64,000 nt of DNA from Paratinospora sagittata (lineage: Eukaryota; Streptophyta; Magnoliopsida; Ranunculales; Menispermaceae). A program made the position numbers and the translations under genes. Where the stretch lies: positions 13,659,001 through 13,723,000 of the forward strand of contig CM069596.1 in NCBI GenBank assembly GCA_035771175.1, written 5' to 3'. Below are positions 32,955 to 44,195 of this stretch, in pieces. Below the pieces are notes generated by a model. It was not told the DNA's origin. It ran no database searches and saw nothing but the letters and a program-made list of their open reading frames with translations. Position 1 is the first letter of the stretch. The number at the start of each line of letters is the position of its first letter.

Positions 32955-35207
32955 CGTCACTACCCACTATCCGTGACGTCATGACCAGTATAGAATCCTG
33001 TGTATATCCTCCCTCGACATACACGGTGTCCCGATAAGCCTTATAACACAAACCATAATCTCAAATACACAACAATAAACACATGGACATAATATAAGAT
33101 CATCATATAAAACATAACCAAAATGACAACCAGAAAATTTTTCTCCAAGTCCATAGTATTCAAAAGTACATAATATACTTAACCATAAGTACAAACTCAT
33201 CTAAATGTTAAGTATAATCATTAGGTATTACATAGTACAAAATAAATTGCGAAAAAGTACTAAACACCTACGTCAACAACAGTACGGGAACACTTCGCAG
33301 CTAAGCTTTCCCTTTCCCCTTCCTATCAGATTCTGAAAAGATAAGGATGAGGGGTGAGCTAAAACAAGCTCAATGAATGTTTTATACAAGTGGCAACACA
33401 TATATGCATTTAAGTAAAACATTGCAAGAATCATTAAAACCATTTAAATAATCATGGGTGTAAGCAATATTACATACATGCCAATATAATGCATCATGCC
33501 ATAAACAAGACAATGCATACTATTTTATAAACATGCATATGCAACCTAACACCTCCTGAGTAAGAATCAATACAAGGGCCATGTGCGCGCGAAACCCATG
33601 CCCGATCTACTTCTTACCTGTATCTATCAGAATTCCTATGGATTGTAGGATTTTCCCACCAAGACAAGTACCATGTCTAGGCGAATCCTAACATACGCAA
33701 CCCATAGAAATCCTTTGTAAGGTCCACAATTAAGGATTCTCAGTCGGCCTAATGGGATTCCATAAGAAATCCCAAGCTTAGGGAATGCACATAACGCAAC
33801 TGCTTTCTCAACTAACTATGCTCAAATACAGTTCATGAATTCAATAAATCATGCATACTACATTATACAAGCATTTAAAACATTTTATACTACAATGCCA
33901 CATATAGAAATCACAAATAAAATAAACACTCACAACTTGATTGGCTAGACTTAGCCAATCCAATTCCAATCCAACCAAAGAAAGCACTTTGATGCACAAA
34001 TCATCCCAAGCACCACAACCTCCAATTGACTATTTGGGTTATATAGGTCAACCACAAGATCTTGAAATAACATGGTTTACCAAAACTGAAATTCAGCCTT
34101 AAAGTATTCTAAACCACCATGTTTAAACCCAAATCAAAAGCCAATTAAGATTCTAAGGTAGTCAAACCCATGAGCCAATTCCATATTGCTCAATTTAATT
34201 ATTTAATACTAAATTAACCCACATTTAACCCAATTGAATGCAATAGGTTGATCCAACCACTATAATACATGACATTCAATCATAAATAGAATTAATTAGA
34301 CTAATCTTATGTCAATTTAATCAATTGACCAAGTCTAGGTCAAAATCCCCAATTCAAGCCAATACATTACATATGCCCCAATTTGGGGAAAAATCTCTAC
34401 AATAAGCATAAAGCCAAATTGAACTAGGTCATTCAATTATAACACATGTCCAACCATTCTAAACCCATAATTTCATTCAATTTGGGTCCAATTAGACAAT
34501 TCCCCCGTCAATTTAATCAATTGACTTGGTTTAGGTCAAAAGCCCCAAATTTTGGCAAATCCCCAAATCACATGCAATTTTCCAAATTACAAGGAAATTT
34601 TCAAATTACATAGCCTAGGCCAAAATTTCTCTACACTAGGGTTTTCACTAATCAAAATCAGTAATTTGGAATGCCATACATTCATATTTACCCATGCATT
34701 CATCATAAATCACATGCAATTTGAATAGTAAACCTAGGTCTAAAATCCTAGTTTAGGTCAAATCCATGAAACCCCTCCAATTTCTTGTTAGAAATTGGGG
34801 GTTTCACCATTTATGGCTCCCCATACCATCTAGATACACATATCTCAAATTCAAGACCTAAGTCCAACATTGGTTTTTCACCACTTCATTAAATTCTGAG
34901 ATTCATACAAACCATAGGTCAAAATAAAGCTTGCATTCACATGCTAACGAGATAGAATGAAGAAAATGAGAGAGAATGATATACCTTAAGGGATTTTGGG
35001 TATGAAAGCACCAAAACCCTAGCTTTCTCTTTCCTTTCTCTTCTCCCCTTCTTTTCCTCTTCTCCAAGCTCCTTAGCCTCTTTTGGAAGTGAAAAATGAG
35101 AGAAATCACGTTCCAATAACATATATAGAGGTTAAGTGGCATTTTGAGCCCACACTTTAAAAGAACACTTAAATAAAAGGAATAGTTTTTTTTTCTACTG
35201 CAATTCC

Positions 35208-36559
35208 TGTAATACCCTAGGTTTACACAAAAAAAAAATTGTTCGGGCAGAACGCCTGAACGTTCCGGCCCCTGCCCGAACGTTCAGGCGCCAAATTTCC
35301 TATATATGGAACTCTCCTCCACCCTCAATTCTCACACCAAATCACCTCTCCTTGTGATTTTCTTCTCCTTTTCACTCATTTTGAGTTTTTGGTCTTTTCA
35401 GACTCTCTGTGCGATGCAACGCGGTTCTGTCCGGGGGAAAGCGCCAGTTCTGAAAGAAGTTATTATCTGAAGGTGGGGAACGAACATAGGTTTGCATGTC
35501 TTATAACTTTTATTAAAGTTTATATTCATTAATCATTATGTTTACTATTCATTTACACTGCATTATTGCGTATAATGTTTATACTGTCACACTTATGCCT
35601 GTATAATTGAAGTTCATGTATTACACTGTTATTATACCGGATTAGTTGTCAATCTGGCTCAACCAGACTCAGTCTTGTCCTCAGTAACTTTAAATAATGA
35701 ACGGTAGGCAACGTGCTGCTTTAGACGATTGGTATTTAAGTAGACCTCGTGTCTCACCTCTTAACTGGAGACTGATCTGGTTGGTCTTACTTGAAAGCCA
35801 TCAGCTTATACAGTAATACTGAATGTCCTAACCTTGCACGTAGTGATACCGACCCTGATAAGGATCACCAGACGTTGCTAAATCCTGTCTAAATGTTAAC
35901 TAAAGACCGGACTAGTTCATGCATTGGCATCATACATATCACCACCTAGGGATGTATGTGGTTTATGATTCATAGAATAGTTAGGAGTGATGCTCGCTAT
36001 TAATTATATTTCTCTGGAGAGGGAAGTACAATGAGAACCTAGCTACACCTGCGGAGGGACATCTGTACGTAAATCCAGAGCGTCGTTCCTGAGGAGGGAC
36101 GTACAATGAGAACCCGACTATTCCTGGGGAAGGACATCTGTACGTGAACTCAGGCGATGTACATTCATCAAACCAATACGAGACGGTGTCATGCATACAT
36201 ACATATTGAATTGATTATGATGTTCTGATGTTTATTTAAGATATTTGATTATGAAGTTTGCTTTATTAATTATTATATTCACGAACTATTTTACCCATTG
36301 AGCGTGTAGCTCACCCCATTGTTATCCAATTTTTCACAGGAGATTAGGGTGGCCTGGGTGCTGGTTTTTGGGCCCACATTTTGTACCCTTTGTATTATTC
36401 ATTGGGAATTTTTGGGAGAATGTTCCCTTAGCCATTTCATGTACATAAATATTCTAAAATTAATGAAATAAGACTTGTACGAAATTGTACTTCCGCTGAC
36501 TCTGCTATTATCGTTATAATGCATTCGTGCCCCGTCCGCGAGTGTCTCGCCGGTTTAGG
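35208..36559 (+). repeat. 5' LTR of A3
   Basis: Starts TGTAATACCCTAGGTTTACA. Compared with the 3' copy, about 20 bp at its end, including the terminal TGTGACA, are deleted (GGTTTAGGTGAATTGTATC). Two GAACGTTC palindromes at 35258-35265 and 35278-35285 lie just before TATATATGG at 35301, so U3 is only about 100 bp and R-U5 is long. A 75-bp unit is tandemly doubled at about 36020-36170. Confidence 0.9.
35258..35309 (+). promoter_or_regulatory. LTR promoter: GAACGTTC dyads and TATA box
   Basis: Two GAAnnTTC dyads 20 bp apart upstream of CTATATATGG. GAAnnTTC is the core unit of heat-shock elements, as in some heat-activated plant retrotransposons. One dyad is kept in the 3' LTR (44637-44644) and in A4 (62980-62987). 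Heat response is inferred only. Confidence 0.5.
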
Positions 36560-36564
36560 TGAAT

Positions 36565-36576
36565 TGTATCATAGCA
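36565..36576 (+). other. Degenerate primer-binding site of A3
   Basis: TGTATCATAGCA, a two-change form of TGGTATCAGAGCA, next to the damaged LTR end and followed by GGTTCACGGCCCGCCCAA, which also follows the A1 primer site. Confidence 0.6.
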
Positions 36577-36629
36577 TACGGTTCACGGCCCGCCCAAGTC
36601 CACCAAATTAGGGGAAGAAATTATTTACT

Positions 36630-37090
36630 AGATATAAAACATCTCTAGAACTATATATATATGAATTATATATAGTTGAGATTTATATTAATTATATATC
36701 TAGAAAACTATATAGTTTTTTTATAGTTTAGATTTATATATATATAGAGTTATTATTTATGAAAACTATATATATAGTTATGATTAAATATATATATATC
36801 TATATATCTATGTATATATGAGATATATATATATATACTATAGTGCTAATAGAAAAATATTTTAGATATATATATCTCTAGAACTTTATATATACAAGTT
36901 ATATATAGTTGAGATTTATATTAAATATATATCTAGAAAACTATATAGTTTTTTATATAGTTTAGATTCAAATATATATATAGTTATGATTTATGAAAAC
37001 TATATATATAGTTATGATTGAATATATATATCTATATATCTATGTATATATGACATATCTATATCATATTGCTAATAGAAAATTTGGATT
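36630..37090 (+). repeat. 233-bp AT-rich tandem duplication in A3 leader
   Basis: The TCTCTAGAACT...CTATATATATAGTTATGATT...GCTAATAGAAAA unit occurs twice, with TCTCTAGAA at 36642 and 36875. The A1 leader at the same place (9840-9900) has only a short (TA)n, so the block expanded in A3. Almost pure A/T with many TATATA words, no coding. Confidence 0.85.
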
Positions 37091-37215
37091 AAATGATGGC
37101 ATAAACATCAAGAGAAAAAATAGAAAATATTGTCCAATGGACAAAGCATAAATCTTAAAAATGTTAGGAACATATTTTGTGTCTTTCACAAATTTATTTT
37201 CCTTTCAACAAAAGA

Positions 37216-38811
37216 ATGGCCTCAAGTGAAAGAACGACTTCCGGTAATAGGGAACCAATTCCCACTAGACTCAAGGCATTGTCCAAAATGGAGGTTATGA
37301 CTATGAGGAGTATCGACAATAGAGATTTTCACCTCCGTCCAATCCTTCACGAAAAACTAACAACACTGGGGTGGTTGAACATAACAAAAGTTGAGGGTAA
37401 CGTGTCCTACAACTTGGTGAAATCCTTCTACGAAGCCATGAATTGCATAGGACTTCAAGAAGATGGGATCAGCCCTATTTTGGAGACAACAGTTAGGGGA
37501 ACAAAGATTTCTATCAACGTCGAAATTATTGCACGACTTATGGAGATTCCAATTGAAGATAGAATCATTGATCCACACAAACCCCAGACAGTTGCAGAGA
37601 TCTCAGAGACCAAAAAACAATTATTCAATTCCCTCGCCAAAGAGTCGTACACCCAATCAACGTACACTCATCTCCCAAACAATCTCCTTAAACCATCTCT
37701 TGCCGGCCTTGGAAAGATCTTGTTCGGGAACATCTTGCCAGAAAGGGGGACTAGAGGCACTATGTCAAAGGCTCAACTTCTTGTGTTATACTGCATAGAG
37801 AAGAAAATTAAGGTCTCCCTACCTCACATCATCATCCAACAAATGTTGAGAGTGATTCAAAACCCTTTAAGAAAGGATCTCCTCGGCAACGGAGTCTTGA
37901 TCATGAGAATGCTATACGAGGCAAACGTCAACATTTTTTATGAGTCTTCGAAGCAGATCACTGAGGCGGTTACAACATCCTCTATCTTCAAGACATATGT
38001 CACAAGTGGAGGGGTAACTAACGAGGAAGTGTTCGGCCCGACTTTGGGAGGAAATGGAGAAAGAATTAGAGACGAATATGGACGTTGCTACCGAAAAAGT
38101 CGACGCAAGATTCTTGTCAGGGAGGTACCAAATAATGAGCCAAATCAGAACCCTACGTCAGACCCAACCTCGAATAATGATCCAACCGAGCACCTGTTCA
38201 CTGAGGAAGATTTATTTGCCAACCTAAATCAACCTCAACCAAATTAGGATAGACAAGAAGTTCCAGCAAATGCACCTTCCTGGAACATACCAACTCAAGG
38301 AAATACTACGTACCAAAGGTCTCCAACTCCTGAGGTACCATATCGGCCAATTCCACAAGTTCCTGTGAACCAACAACAACAGAATTGGGCGGCACCAAAT
38401 TATGGAAGACAGGACATCCCAATGAGTCCATTCTTTCAAGACTTTTCAACCCAAGCATATCCAAATGTCCAAGGGGTTCCAGTTAGGGGATCCCCATACA
38501 ATCAAAACAACTACCCCTCACCTATGAGTCAACCGTACGGCCAATACTTTTCACCAATGCTTACAGCCTACCCTCCACCTATGGGACAGTCAACCTATCA
38601 ACCATCGATGGGGCAATCGACTAACCCATTCGAACAGTTAAATATGATCGTGACTAGTATTGCTCGGATAGAAGAGACTCAAAATACTTGGTTAACACGT
38701 ATGCAAAACGTCGAAGAACAACGAGCAAATTCTCAACCTTCTTCTAGTAGTCTTTCTGTACCTAGCAGGAGATCAAATAGGAGCGGTAGTATGCAAGGAA
38801 ATCATGATTGA
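37216..38811 (+). pseudogene. ORFX of A3 (accessory protein upstream of gag), one stop
   Basis: Long frame (532 codons) from ATG 37216 to TGA 38811, interrupted only by TAG at 38245-38247. Residues about 30-300 form a compact domain: LGWLNITKVEGNVSYNLVKS, LQEDGISPILETTVRGTKIS, RLMEIPIEDRIIDPHKP, LLVLYCIEKKIKVSLPHIII and SGGVTNEEVFGPTLGG. This resembles the putative plant transposon domain (Transposase_32 type, from memory), a common plant domain of unknown function. Residues about 350-475 are low complexity, rich in Pro, Gln, Tyr, Asn and Gly (PYGQYFSPMLTAYPPPMGQS). A short coiled-coil-like end follows (NMIVTSIARIEETQNTWLTR), then a Ser/Arg-rich tail. It is not gag: a separate gag follows at 39574. 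Function unknown; RNA binding or assembly is possible. Confidence 0.85.
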
Positions 38812-39573
38812 TTACTGGCATTGTAAATTTTTTATATATGAATGAAATGTTTTGTTTAAGACTATCTTTGGTGGGCCGACTTACAACCGTTATTTCTTTT
38901 GTATCACTAACTTTGGAGTGGTATGGGACACAACAAAATTGGAAGATACTAAATAAAATGTGGAAGTAAGAAAACCTACGACCTTGTGTGAAAATAAACA
39001 TTTGGAGAAAGTTTCATTACTAACATTATCACTAAGTTTACATGGTATGGGACGAGTAAACTTAGACGATACTATTAGTGAACTACGATTCAGCCGATGT
39101 TTTATAGAGACCGTGTTCATACAACTTAACTTGGTTGACACCCTTATTACCAAATTCATGTGATATGGGACACACGAATTTTGGATAATAGTCGAAAAGA
39201 CTAAGCGAAAGAGTTTGAATATATAAGATTACGATAGAACGTTAGATCAGGATATTTATCGAGGCAAATCTTAGAATTTTTATGACTCGTATGAATTTTC
39301 AATGAAATATATATGTATGTTCACAAAAACCAGAACCAAAACATTTGAAATGCTTGCAAAATTTTATACTTATTATATAAACATTCTAACCTTGTTTTAC
39401 ACCATGGCCAAACATACGAGGCACATAAGATTATTTGATTCCTCAACAAAAACCTTACACTATACTTAGAAAAATAGGTGGTTTTTATATTGCTATTCTC
39501 GAATTTGTTGCCGAGAATATCATAACATTATACTTGGCTATCATGGTTTTATTTTCTCCTTGCCAGTGAGAAA
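38812..39573 (+). other. Hairpin-rich spacer before gag of A3
   Basis: Non-coding on the sense strand. Three stem-loops about 120 bp apart share the loop core GGTATGGGAC or GATATGGGAC: 38909-38940 (AACTTTG/CAAAATT), 39034-39063 (AAGTTTAC/GTAAACTT) and 39150-39184 (CCAAATTC/GAATTTTGG). The antisense strand is open from 39159 to 38890. The spacer ends CTTGCCAGTGAGAAA before the gag ATG. Confidence 0.7.
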
Positions 39574-40849
39574 ATGCAAACCAGGAAGAGAGGAAAGCCA
39601 CGTAGTATCCGTCCAACAGAGGAGACACCTCCTGAGATACAGAATTAGGAACCGCCGCCTCCAAGGACAGCACAGGCCACACCCGACACTGCCACTACGT
39701 TTGGGCAGGCAGTGCCACCCCAACCTATGACCTTTGCCATGCCTTCGAGTCTTCGTAGGATTTATTGAGGCGATGAAAGTAACAGTTCAGACAACCGTTC
39801 GTGAGACCGCGGCCAATTAGGTTGCCTCTATGCAGGCACCTGTGAGATCTGAGTCGGAGACTCAAACCGACCAGATAACGAAGTACAAGAGGCTACAACC
39901 TCTTACTTTTGCTGGCACCATTGATGTTGAAGAGGTGCAGAAATGGCTAGATGAGTCAAAGAAGGCTCTTGATACAATGAAAGTCGATGAAACTCAAAAG
40001 ATTCCACTTCCGACCTACCAACTTATTGGTGGAGCAAATACATGGTGGATAACAGTAAAAGAGGACCCAAGGGTCAACACCGCGGACATGACTTGGCAAC
40101 AGTTCGAGTCAAAGTTTATTGATGAGTACTTCCCCGGCGCTGTGAAGAGGCAGAAGCGCCAGGAATTCACCAAACTATACCAGGGCAGCATGACAGTCAG
40201 GGAGCATGCTTGCAAATTCAAAGAATTATCGGTCTACTCTCTCTCCACCATTTCGACGGAGCAAGATAAGACCGAGAAATTTTAGAATGGCCTTCGTCTT
40301 GACATTCGACAAGTCTTGTCGATCTTGGATCTCAAGATTTACAAGGAGGTCATTGACAAGGCCATGAGCTTTGAGCAAGAGAAGATCGTGCAGGAGCAGA
40401 GAATGAATAGGGGAAAATGGCCTGCAACATTTTCCCAGCAGGGCTCGCAACAGGGCAACAAGAAGAAGCCCTACTATATTCAAAACCCAGCCCTCCCAGC
40501 CCCTCTTCAGAAGAATGAGGCCACAACACCTGCGACTGCACCATCTAACCCTAACCATCAGGGTTTTCGCAATCATGGTCGAGGTGGCCGTCATGGCAGG
40601 GGTGGCCGTCAAAACGGCAATGGAAGAGTTGGTGGTTAGCACCATAATCAGCATGGCCAACAGAACAATCAGCAGCAGAGGCTGACATGTTACAACTACG
40701 GCCAGCAGGGCCATGCAAGATATGTCTGTCCGCACCTTCAGCAACCTATTCCCGTTGTTTCAGTCCAACAAGCACCACCTGCTGCTAATGCCCCACCCAG
40801 GCAGAACCAGGGGCAACGGAACCAGGGCAGAGCATTTTCCATCGCTTAA
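39574..40849 (+). pseudogene. gag of A3
   Basis: Starts MQTRKRGKPRSIRPTEETPP at 39574. A stop after EIQN, another near 39767 and a frameshift follow. From 39830 the capsid is open: YKRLQPLTFAGTIDVEEVQK, GGANTWWITVKEDPRVN, MTWQQFESKFIDEYFPGAVK, KLYQGSMTVREHACKFKELS. A TAG at 40283 interrupts EKF*NGL. The nucleocapsid has an Arg/Gly/Asn-rich tract (HGRGGRHGRGGRQNGNGR) and a knuckle CYNYGQQGHARYVC with the second Cys changed to Tyr. It ends near 40849 (GRAFSIA). Confidence 0.87.
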
Positions 40850-40872
40850 CACCCCTCCCAGACAACAATGTA

Positions 40873-41360
40873 GTCGAAGGTACATTTTCCTTGTTCAATA
40901 CAATGGTACATGTCTTGTTCGATTAGGGTGCTACGCATTCTTTTATATCGTCTGCATTGGTAAGACATTTAGGGTTGCATCCTAAACCCACAGCACTCAC
41001 AATCCATGTCACATCCCCTTTAGGATCTAGTACTGACGTGAATTTACAGTGTTCTCGATGTGAGCTTCGAATGACAGAACAGATAATATATGCAGATCTT
41101 TTTGTGATGGACATTAAAGACTTTGACATCATCCTCGGCATGGACTGGCTTGCACCACTGAACGCAAAGATCGATTGTATGAAGAAGCAAGTTCAGTTAA
41201 CCTTGCCGACAGGGGAGTTTGTCAAGATTCAGGGAACAAGGAAATGGATACACAACTCGATTGTTGCACTTCTCAAGGCACAGCTTCGAGCTCTATCCCT
41301 TGGTGATGAAAATGAATCACCAGCACTGTACCCTCTCGAAGTACACGACGTCCCAGTAAT
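40873..41360 (+). pseudogene. Protease of A3
   Basis: Aspartic protease domain: EGTFSLFNTMVHVLFD is followed by a stop in place of the Ser of DSG (TTCGATTAGGGTGCT), then GATHSFISSAL, then, in another frame, LGLHPKPTALTIHV, MDIKDFDIILGMDWLAPLN and PTGEFVKIQGTRKWIHNS. It passes without a gap into the RT N-terminal linker. Confidence 0.82.
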
Positions 41361-42230
41361 ATATGAATTCCCAACAGTCTTTTTAATTGACCTTCCTGGT
41401 CTACCTCTGGTTAGAGAATTCAATTTTGAGATCAATCTTATACCTGGGACAGGGCCTATCTCAATCCCACCATACAAAATGTCAAATGTCGAGTTGGTCG
41501 CATTGGACAAACAACTGAAGGAATTAGAGAGTAAAAGCTTCATCAAAAAGAGTTCATCACCCTAGGGTGCTCCAGTTCTATTTGTTCGCAAAAAGGATGG
41601 TTCGTTACGACTTTGCATCGACTATCGCAAGCTGAATAACGTCACCATTAAGAACAGATACCCGTTGCCCAGGATCGATGACTTGTTCGACCAACTTAGA
41701 GATTGATTTACGATCCGGTTATCACCAACTCTGGATCCGAGAGGCGGACATTACCAAAACGACATTCAGAACTCGGTACGGTCACCATGAGTTCATGGTC
41801 ATGTCGTTCGGTCTAACCAATGCACCTGCTGCATTCATGGATTTGATTAACCGCATTTTTAGGTTATACTTAGACCGATTTGTGGTGGTTTTTGTGGACA
41901 ATATCTTGATATATTCCTCAACCGAGGAAGACCATAAGATACACCTGAGGATAGTCCTCCAGACCTTGAGAAACCACTAGTTGTATGCAAAGTTGAGTAA
42001 GTGCGAATTTTGGGCGAAACGAGTTCAATTCCTAGGCCATGTGGTTTCAGGCAATGACATTGAGGTTGTTCCTTCAAAGGTTGAAGCGGTTTTAAACTGG
42101 AAGCAGCCTACCACTGTTACTCATATTAGTATTTTTCTTGCATTGGCTGGCTATTACAGACGCTTCATCAAGGACTTCTCAAAGATTGCTGAACTTATGA
42201 CAAAGCTCACTCGAAAAGACGTGTGATTCA
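41361..42230 (+). pseudogene. Reverse transcriptase of A3
   Basis: Begins EFPTVFLIDLPGLPLVREFN and SIPPYKMSNVELVALDKQL. A TAG replaces Trp in SSP*GAPVLF (41564). Then [20 protein letters not shown] and [18 protein letters not shown], where a small deletion removes the first catalytic-loop residues before [17 protein letters not shown]. The active site is FVDNILIYS, the second Asp changed to Asn. The thumb [20 protein letters not shown] and connection follow. Confidence 0.87.
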
Positions 42231-42770
42231 TTTGGAATCCCGCCTGTGAAGCATCATTTCAGGAATTGAAGAAACGCCTCACGACGGCACCAGTACTTAT
42301 CACTCCAAGAAATTCACTTGGATTTTCACTATACACCGACACCTCTCTCCAAGGCTTAGGTGTCGTATTAATGCAAGAAGGCCAAGTTGTCGCTATGCCT
42401 CGAGGCAAATGATGATTCATGAGGGTAATTACCCAACACATGACTTGGAACTTGCAGCTGTTGTATTTGCACTGAAGTTATGGCATCATTACCTATACAG
42501 TGAACGGTTTGAGATCTTCTTGAATCACAAGAGTCTTAAGTACATCTACACTCAGAGAGACCTAAACCTCCGCCAAAGACGATGGTTGGGATTCTTGAAA
42601 GATTATGACTTTCAACTCAAGTACCATCCCGGTAAGGCCAATGTTGTGGCTGATGCCCTGAGTAGAAAATCTTATGTTGCTTGTATTCTTAACTTCGAAA
42701 TGGGGAAGTTGGCTACAGAGATGAAGAATTTTAACCTACAATTGATCGAGGAGGGAGCAAGATCATGACT
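42231..42770 (+). pseudogene. RNase H of A3
   Basis: [19 protein letters not shown], then [19 protein letters not shown], a frameshift near 42395, [40 protein letters not shown] (Asp of SDHKS changed to Asn) and [16 protein letters not shown], ending in the linker to integrase, with a stop near 42766. Confidence 0.85.
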
Positions 42771-43710
42771 TTCCCAATTATCAGCAAACTCTGAGCTGGT
42801 TCGAAAGATTTCATCAGCTCAAGCCAACAACCCTATGTTAATGGAGAAATGAGAACTTCTACTCAGCGAACAGGACCTTCCTCACTGGTCGGTCTCCGAA
42901 GACGGGGAAATTTTTTATCAAAAACGTCTCTGGCTACGATCGATCCTGAGGTTCGGAAAGAAGTGCTCACTGAGATGCACTGTTCGAGGTTCGCTATGCA
43001 TCCTGGGGTGACAAGATGCACAAGGATGTAAAGCGACAATTCTGGTTTTCTGGAATGAAGAAGGCGATTGCACACTTCGTTACTCGATGTCTCGTTTGCC
43101 AGCAAGTTAAGGCAGAACGACGGCTTCCCTCTGGGCTTCTCCAGCCGTTACCTATTGGAGAATGGAAGTGGGAGAACATCGCAATGGATTTTGTTACGGC
43201 CTTGCCTTGAAATAACAAAGTCTGCACACTTCTTGCCAATAAAGTTTACGGATAATCCAACCAAACTTGCCGAACTATATGAAAGAGAGATCGTACGCCT
43301 TCATGGCATACCACTCACGATCGTCTCTAATCGAGACCCTCGATTCACATCAAAGTTTTGCCAAAGCTTCCAGAGTCGAATGGGCTCTAAGATCACCATG
43401 AGCACAACCTTTCACCCTCAGACTGATGGACAGTCAGAGCGTCTTATCCAAATCTTAGAAGACATGTTACGTTGTTGCGTTCTGAGTTTGCATACAACAA
43501 CAGCTACCAAACTAGTATCGGCATGGCACCGTACGAGGCTCTCTATGGTCTCCCTTGCAGATCTCCGGTATGCTGGTTAGATATGGCAAATCAACGGCAA
43601 TTGGGCCCTGAACTAGTTCAAGAGACTTCTGAGAAGATCACACAAGTAAAACAACGACTTCGTGTTGCACAAAGTCGACAGAAGAGCTATGCTGACAAGC
43701 GAAAGTAACC
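42771..43710 (+). pseudogene. Integrase of A3
   Basis: Zinc region HCSRFAMHPG ... CLVCQQVKAE, core WKWENIAMDFVTALP, then a stop and a deletion of about 17 residues, resuming SAHFLPIKFTDNPTKLAEL. The second Asp motif reads SNRDPRF rather than SDRDPRF, so the catalytic Asp is Asn. [20 protein letters not shown] keeps the Glu. A further deletion after RCCVL removes about 18 residues before the NNSYQTSIGMAPYEALYG motif, with a frameshift. Confidence 0.86.
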
Positions 43711-44160
43711 TCTCAAATTTGATAAGGGGGACTTGGTTTTTCTAAAAGTCCAGCCCACAAGAGGTGTCAAATGCTTTCGGATCAAAGGAAAGCTCTCCCC
43801 ACGGTATATCGGTCCATTTCAGATCATTGAACGTATTGGCAAACTCACTTATCGTCTGTCCCTTCCATTGTCCTTGTCTAAGGTTCATGACGTTTTTCAC
43901 GTATCCATGCTACGAAAGTATCGTCCTAACCCTTCGCATATTATCCCTCTAGTTGAGGTTCAGGTTGAGGAAGGAAATAAGTATCAGGAAAGAGCGATAC
44001 AGATTTTGGATAGAAAAACTCAAGAACTAAGGCGACGTAGCATACCACTGGTGAAAGTGCTCTGGATCACCACGGAGTGGAGGAAGCAACATGGGAACTA
44101 GAAGCAACAATTAAGCAGAAATACCCTGAATTGTTCTCTAGTAATAATTGATGATGTGAT
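43711..44160 (+). pseudogene. Integrase C-terminal / chromodomain tail of A3
   Basis: 43733-44101 open: MVFLKVQPTRGVKCFRIKGK, PRYIGPFQIIERIGKLTYRL, KVHDVFHVSMLRKYRPNPSH, then RRRSIPLVKVLW, where a frameshift hides the end HHGVEEATWELEATIKQKYP-ELF. This ending is the type II chromodomain form of plant chromoviruses, thought to read heterochromatin marks. Confidence 0.82.
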
Positions 44161-44195
44161 ACATTGTACTATTTCACTTATCAATAAAATGATCT

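Noticed and set aside
38245..38247. Programmed stop-codon read-through in ORFX of A3
   Set aside because: The aligned codon in A1 is sense (CTA), so the TAG looks like a private mutation.
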